Positions 58,970 to 64,000 of a DNA stretch of 64,000 nt are shown here, piece after piece. Every line of letters starts with the position of its first letter. Within the stretch, counting starts at the first letter, position 1. The position numbers were made by a program, and so were the translations under genes. The DNA comes from Macquaria australasica (taxonomy: Eukaryota > Chordata > Actinopteri > Centrarchiformes > Percichthyidae), in NCBI GenBank assembly GCA_005408345.1, contig SEMN01000016.1, positions 2,480,001-2,544,000 on the forward strand, read 5' to 3'. Below the pieces are notes generated by a model. That model saw nothing but the letters and a program-made list of their open reading frames with translations, was not told the origin of the DNA and ran no database searches.

Positions 58970-59100
58970 TGTCTGTGCAGCAATAGCCTAATTGCGCGGA
59001 CATCAAACCACTATAACTTCAGCTCTAATTGCCCCACATATTCACGGTGAATATGGCGCATAATCATTGTCTTTTGAAACCACTAATGTTTCCACATACC
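58970..59100 (-). promoter_or_regulatory. Likely 5' exon and promoter of the acetyltransferase gene
   Basis: On the minus strand CTGCACAGACA|GTGAGT is a strong splice donor ending an exon at 58970. The first coding-exon acceptor is at 57306, so a 1.66-kb intron in the 5' UTR is implied. The exact start of transcription is not visible. Confidence 0.4.
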
Positions 59101-59190
59101 GTTCTCCAGAAATCCCAACCTCCCTGGTCCGTGATACCGGATGCAGTTAGGTGGTGTAGCCTATCTATTCATGCCAGGAATGTTAAATTA

Positions 59191-60788
59191 CAGTGCATCC
59201 GGAAAGTATTCACAGCGCTTCACTTTTTCCACATTTTGTTATGTTACAGCCTTATTCCAAAATGGAATAAATTCATTTTTGTCCTCAAAATTCTACACAC
59301 AATATCCCATAATGACAACGTGAAAAAACGTTTTGTTTTTTTTGAGATTTGCAAATTAATTAAAAATAAAAAACTAAGAAATCACATGTACATAAGTATT
59401 CACAGCCTTTGCCATGAAGCTCAAAATTGAGCTCAGGTGTATCCTGTTTCCACTGATCATCCTTGAGATGTTCCTACAGCTTAATTGGAGTCCACCTGTG
59501 GTAAATTCAGTTGATTGGACATGATTTGGAAAGGCACACACCTGTCTATATAAGGTCCCACACTTGACAGTGCATGTTAGAGCACAAACCAAGCATGAAG
59601 TCAAAGGAATTGTCTGTAGACCTCTGAGACAGAATTGTCTTGAGGCACAAATCTGGGGAAGGGTACAGAAAAATATCTGCTGCTTTGAAGGTCCCAATGA
59701 GCACAGTGGCCTCCATCATCCGTAAATGGAAGAAGTTCGGAACCACCAGGACTCTTCCTAGAGCTGGCTGGCCGTCTAAACTGAGCGATCGGGGGAGAAG
59801 GGTCCTAGTCAGGGAGGTGACCAAGAACCCGATGGTCACTCTGTCAGAGCTACAGCATTCCTCTGTGGAGAGAGGAGAATCTTCCAGAAGGACAACCATC
59901 TCTGCAGCAATCCACCAATCAGATGGTAGAGTGGCCAGACGGAAGCCACTCCTTAGTAAAAAGCACATGGCAGCCCGTCTGGAGTTTGCCAAAATGCACC
60001 TGAAGGACTCTCAGACCATGAGAAACAATTCTCTGGTCTGATGAGACAAAGATTAAACTCTTTGGCGTGAATGCCAGGCATCATGTTTGGAGGAAACCAA
60101 GCACTGCTCATCACCAGGCCAATACCATCCCTACAGTGAAGCATGGTGGTGGCAGCATCATGCTGTGGGGATGTTTTTCAGCGGCAGGAACTGGGAGACT
60201 AGTCAGGATAGAGGGAAAGATGAATGCAGCAATGTACAGAGACATCCTGGATGAAAACCTGCTCCAGAGCACTCTTGACCTCAGACTGGGGCGACGGTTC
60301 ATCTTTCAGCAGGACAACGACCCTAAGCACACAGCCAAGATATCAAAGGAGTGGTTTCAGGACAACTCTGTGAATGTCCTTGAGTGGCCCAGCCAGACCC
60401 CAGACTTGAATCCGATTGAACATCTCTGGAGAGATCTGAAAATGGCTGTGCACTTGAGAGGTGCTGCAAAGAGGAATGGGCGAAACTGCCCAAAGATGGG
60501 TGTGCCAAGCTTGTGGTATCATATTCAAAAAGACTTGAGGCTGTAATTGCTGCCAAAGGTGCATCAACAAAGTATTGAGCAAAGGCTGTGAATACTTATG
60601 TACATGTGATTTCCTAGTTTTATTTTTAATAAATTTGCAAAATCTCAAACTTTTCTCACGTTGTCATTATGGGGTATTGTGTGTAGAATTTTGAGGACAA
60701 AAATGAATTTATTCCATTTTGGAATAAGGCTGTAACATAACAAAATGTGGAAAAAGTGAAGCACTGTGAATACTTTCCAGATGCACTG
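59191..60788 (+). mobile_element. Tc1-like transposon, full-length outline, TA flanked
   Basis: A 1598-bp element with inverted ends (CAGTGCATCCGGAAAGTATT at the left; AATACTTTCCAGATGCACTG at the right) about 200 bases long, flanked by TA at 59189-59190 and 60789-60790. It carries one transposase gene in the plus direction. Both terminal repeats and the TA duplication survive, but the gene is broken. Confidence 0.95.
59595..60546 (+). pseudogene. Broken Tc1 transposase
   Basis: The ATG at 59595 is followed after ten codons by TGA where the frame expects Arg (DL-stop-D). The frame then reads on with the paired-like DNA-binding part (EGYRKISAALKVPMSTVASI) to 60041, where a short deletion near 60029 shifts it. 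The catalytic part continues in another frame with RHHVWRKPSTAHHQ, GGGSIMLWGCFSAAGTG, FIFQQDNDPKHTA and TPDLNPIEHLWRDL. A later deletion near 60465 shifts the end again. The first catalytic Asp block (WSDET) is still encoded at about 60033-60050. The element could be moved only by enzyme supplied from elsewhere. Confidence 0.9.
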
Positions 60789-61269
60789 TAGGATGGTTGG
60801 CCTACTGATTTGTTCAAAGAGGCACTCAACATCCTCAGAGCCAAACAAACACACAGGTTGCAATGCAAAAAGTAAAAAAACTCAATGTAATTATGCACAG
60901 TGGGCCAACAGGTGGGGGGCATGAGGGGTACCTTCTGTCTTTGGGTATAGTGCCCTTATTGAATTGTAATGCAAAACTGTTTTTCTCTGCCCCATTGCTT
61001 GCAATCTGTTCAAGGAGGAATGATACCAATGTAAGTAAACATCAACTCAGCAATTCAAATGTCTATATGTTGTGCTCAATGGTGGCAATTTCAGCTGGTT
61101 ACAGAAACAATCAAACAATCAGAGCTTTGTGGGTGGGATTACAAATGGGGACATCAACTTCCTACCTTTAGCTACAACCATGAAAAATAGCAACAGAAAA
61201 ATGGCCACTAAAATGGGGTCAAGCATGGATGAGATAGATATAGCTGTACACTTTGTTAGACTAACAGAG
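60789..61269. other. Gene-free stretch
   Basis: Short frames only, with no motif or splice support. Confidence 0.5.
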
Positions 61270-61620
61270 ATAAGTAAAGTCAATTTTATTTATATGCTAT
61301 AGCCCAATATCACAAATTTGCCTCAAGGGGTTTTACAATCTGTACAGCATACGACACCCTCTATCCTTAGACCCTAAATTTGGATAAGGACCCCCCCCCC
61401 CCCCCCCCCATAAATAAATAAATAAAAATAAAACGTTTAACAGGGAAAAAATGGAAGAAGCCTTTGAAAGAGCAACAGAGGAGGGATCCCTCTTCCAGGA
61501 CGAACAGACATGCTATAGATGACGTGTGTACAGAATAGACCAACATAGTAAAATTACAGTAAGGACAATCAGGATGACAAATTAAAGAGATTGTAAACAT
61601 ATATGAAGAATGGATTCGGG
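61270..61620 (+). repeat. Dispersed fish repeat with a C run
   Basis: TCAATTTTATTTATATGCTA, CCCAATATCACAAATTTGCC, TGTACAGCATACGACACCCT and GATCCCTCTTCCAGGACGAA form a widely dispersed teleost repeat. A 19-base C tract at 61391-61409 interrupts it. Purine-rich sequence (GAGAGGGAGAGGGGGAGA) follows at 61900-61950. Confidence 0.65.
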
Positions 61621-62089
61621 AGGACTTTGAGTAACTTCAGGAGTCGCCAAACAGATAGGACCTAAGCCACACAACCTCCTCTCCACCATGGAGACCTGAC
61701 AGAGGACAGACTATACAAACACACAAGACCCGAAACTCGAGCACACCATTCAAACAGACAGGAGAAAGGAACAAACACAGAGGGAGAGGACGAAGACCCA
61801 GATCCAAACCATCTGGAATGAGGCACCGACAGCCAGGAGAGCGAAAGAGGTCCCAGGATGGCCAATGGTCCAGCACAGAGAAGTGAAAAGAGAGGACAAG
61901 GAGGAGAAACTAGGGAGAGAGGGAGAAGAGAGAGGGAGAGGGGGAGATAGGCACACAGCTATGCTTGTGGGACACAAACAAACAAAGGTATTTACAGAAT
62001 TCTTGTCGGAAGGACAAACATGGACTATAGTACTAAGCCTCATAGATTCACTGAGACAGAGACCGATCAGAGATATAAACCTTTAAATC

Positions 62090-63398
62090 TACATATTTTA
62101 TTGATGTGAAAAAGTTAAAGATAACTTCTTGCATTTCTTAGATTTTTTCTCATCGCTTTTAGACTACAAGGACTAATTTTTATTTTCTTGTCTTATGCAT
62201 GGATCATCAACTGGTGAGGATGCTGACTTTTTGCCTGCATGGGACATAGAGCTTTAGCCTCAGTCTTTCAGCAATATATAATGGTTAACTGGCAAAATCA
62301 ATGGTCGCTCGCTAGAAATGAGAAGCCTGCTTTCATCATGGACCCATTGATTCAAAATTGCTAAGAAATCTGACAGGTATATCGGCCCCCGTTATTATTG
62401 TAAACTGCAGTTTTGACAGGACCGGACAAACAGTTAGGTATGAGGTGCATTACCATCCATCTGTTTTTATGCACATTTTCACTTTGATCAGCTGGATGGA
62501 AACGCAGAAAATTTGAGAAAAAAAATCCTCAAAATAACGCAAAAAAGGTTTTATGTGGAAACAGACTGATGATGAATAAATCATGACATACGTGAAACAT
62601 TTGACTTACGCATCCTGCTTGTTTAGCTTCCGCTTCACTGAAGAGATGAACAATGTCAGTAGACGAAAACATCAGATCTGTGTGGAGCGATGAGGAGACT
62701 TTAACGTTCCTCAAATTAATACATGAAACAAACATAAATGTCACATTTCCGTCATGTTTTCCACATGGTTTTCTAGCGTTTGAGGTCTGACTGGCGCTCT
62801 TTTGATTGCGTCATCTCGCTGCTCCTTCTACTTCTGCAATGGTTTAATGGCACCAAACTGGAGAATTAGCACAACCAACTCTTTATCTCAATGTTTCTAA
62901 TTTCAAATATTTACATAACGCTAGAAGATGGAAACACACACTAATTAGCTTTTTCTTTTGACAATTTCTGGTAAATTGGGAAAGGAAGGAGGAATTATGG
63001 AAACCTGGCTAGTGGTAGACTAACCACCTATTCAGGGTGTACTCTCCTGCCCAACTTATGTTGGAAAACACATTTGCCTCCCTAAACCCTAAGCAGGATG
63101 AACAGCTGAGAATATGGATAGAAGACATAACAGCTGATCATTTACTTCTGAAAGATTTATCTATTTTGTGCATGTGAGCTGTATGCCATTTTTCTGAGTG
63201 ATTTCTTAAGACAGATACAGTTAATAGATAGTTGTTAGACATGAAACCTTGATTGCCTTGTGGATATCCCTTTACTCCAGTTTGGTAACTGTGTTTGCAA
63301 AGCAGTGTTTGACAAGCAAACATCAATGCTTAGAGGAGTAACATTCAAGGTTGTCGTTTGGCTGCATCGCAGGGGTGGGTAGATGAGGCACAAAAATA
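62090..63398. other. Gene-free stretch upstream of the lipocalin gene
   Basis: AT-rich intergenic DNA with no supported gene or repeat. Confidence 0.5.
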
Positions 63399-63422
63399 AT
63401 TGGTCAGTGATATCAATATAAG
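63399..63422 (+). promoter_or_regulatory. Lipocalin core promoter elements
   Basis: A reversed CCAAT box (ATTGG, 63399-63403) and a TATAAG element (63417-63422) lie 54 and 35 bases before the ATG at 63457. Start near 63447 would leave a 5' UTR of only about ten bases, so the true TATA or start may lie elsewhere. Confidence 0.4.
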
Positions 63423-63456
63423 ACAGACCTGAGAGAGACAGAGAGGCATCAGAGCC

Positions 63457-63913
63457 ATGATGAAGACTTTGTGTGTTGCTGTTGTTGTGCTGAGTCTCAT
63501 CTCAGTGTGCCAGCCTGCGTCGCTGGCCTGTGAGAAGCTGCTGAAGCCAGTGGACCAAGGTCCAGATGTAAGTCTCTTTCCACATTTATAACTAACGTTG
63601 TATGTTTTGTAACAGCTCTGTTAGACTAAGCTAACTTGGACCTACTGAACCTATTTGTGCAACATTTCTTTTTTCCTGAAATGTATTGTGGGAAAGAAAA
63701 TATTCACAATCAAAGTTGCATATTGTTTTTTTGAATTTAACAATAATTCCTTCTTTTATTTCAGCTGTCTGGGAGATGGTACCTCGTAGCCATGTCCACT
63801 GAGCTCTGTTTGGCTTCAACATTACTGAATGCTGTTTTTTGGCCAAGTGTTGTAATGGACATTACCGCTAAGGAAGTACCGAACATCTACGATGGCAACA
63901 CTAAGATTAAAAT
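63457..63913 (+). CDS. Secreted lipocalin, first two coding exons (3' end beyond window)
   Basis: Exon 1, 63457-63567 (37 codons), encodes a signal peptide (MMKTLCVAVVVLSLISVCQP) and CEKLLKPVDQGPD. It ends in phase 0 at a GTAAGT donor. Exon 2, 63765-63913, follows a TTTATTTCAG acceptor and encodes 49 codons plus two bases, ending at GTAAGC. It opens with LSGRWYLVAMS, the lipocalin GxW block (Gly40, Trp42), and continues into strands B and C. The fold binds small hydrophobic ligands in a beta-barrel; this subgroup resembles fish plasma lipocalins of the alpha-1-acid-glycoprotein, ApoM and saxitoxin/tetrodotoxin-binding type. The exact member cannot be settled from 86 residues. Two ATG codons occur in tandem, and I chose the first. 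Confidence 0.85.
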
Positions 63914-64000
63914 GTAAGCAATATGTTTTACTTGTAATGGTGGTGAATTAGTTGGCATGAATCTTTAAAAGTAAAATACATCACACCATCAGAGCATTTG

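Overview
The window is vertebrate nuclear DNA, most likely from a percomorph (spiny-rayed) teleost. Coding sequence is sparse and split by short GT-AG introns. Dinucleotide microsatellites are frequent, and two Tc1 copies, L1-like and esterase-type LINE relics, tRNA-derived SINEs and several palindromic MITE families are scattered through it. An 861-base assembly gap (21183-22043) sits in an AT microsatellite. No prokaryotic-type operon, CRISPR array or defence locus is present.

Layout from left to right. 1-2400 is intron-like or intergenic. 2400-3700 is a CpG-rich island with a strong minus-strand splice donor (exon end 2871), probably the noncoding first exon of a gene running off the left edge (src is the candidate by human order MANBAL-SRC). 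MANBAL lies on the minus strand (CDS 4738-6084, 86 aa). NFATC2 lies on the minus strand (CDS 7633-18454, ten coding exons, 894 aa by my splice reconstruction). A tRNA-Thr(TGT) gene is at 20034-20106. CYP24A1, the mitochondrial vitamin D 24-hydroxylase, is on the minus strand (CDS 22844-28832, eleven coding exons, 513 aa), with a promoter holding TATA, CCAAT, ETS-like and VDRE-like sites.

From 30 to 56 kb the sequence is mostly mobile-element debris. It includes a decayed Tc1 copy, an SGNH-esterase LINE ORF1 relic, an L1 ORF2 remnant cut by a hAT-like MITE, and a possible small unidentified minus-strand gene (33872-36050). A single-exon NAT8/camello-type N-acetyltransferase (56619-57293, minus) follows, then a Tc1 element with a complete outline but a broken transposase (59191-60788). 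The first two coding exons of a secreted lipocalin (plus strand, from 63457) lie at the right edge.

MANBAL, NFATC2 and CYP24A1 all map to human 20q11-q13, so the left half is a rearranged, compacted segment of that synteny block. NFATC2 (calcium/calcineurin signalling) and CYP24A1 (vitamin D catabolism) are transcribed in the same direction with 4.4 kb between their coding regions. Exon joins for MANBAL, NFATC2 and CYP24A1 were checked by reading-frame phase across every junction. Gene names rest on recognising the protein families by eye; no database search was possible.
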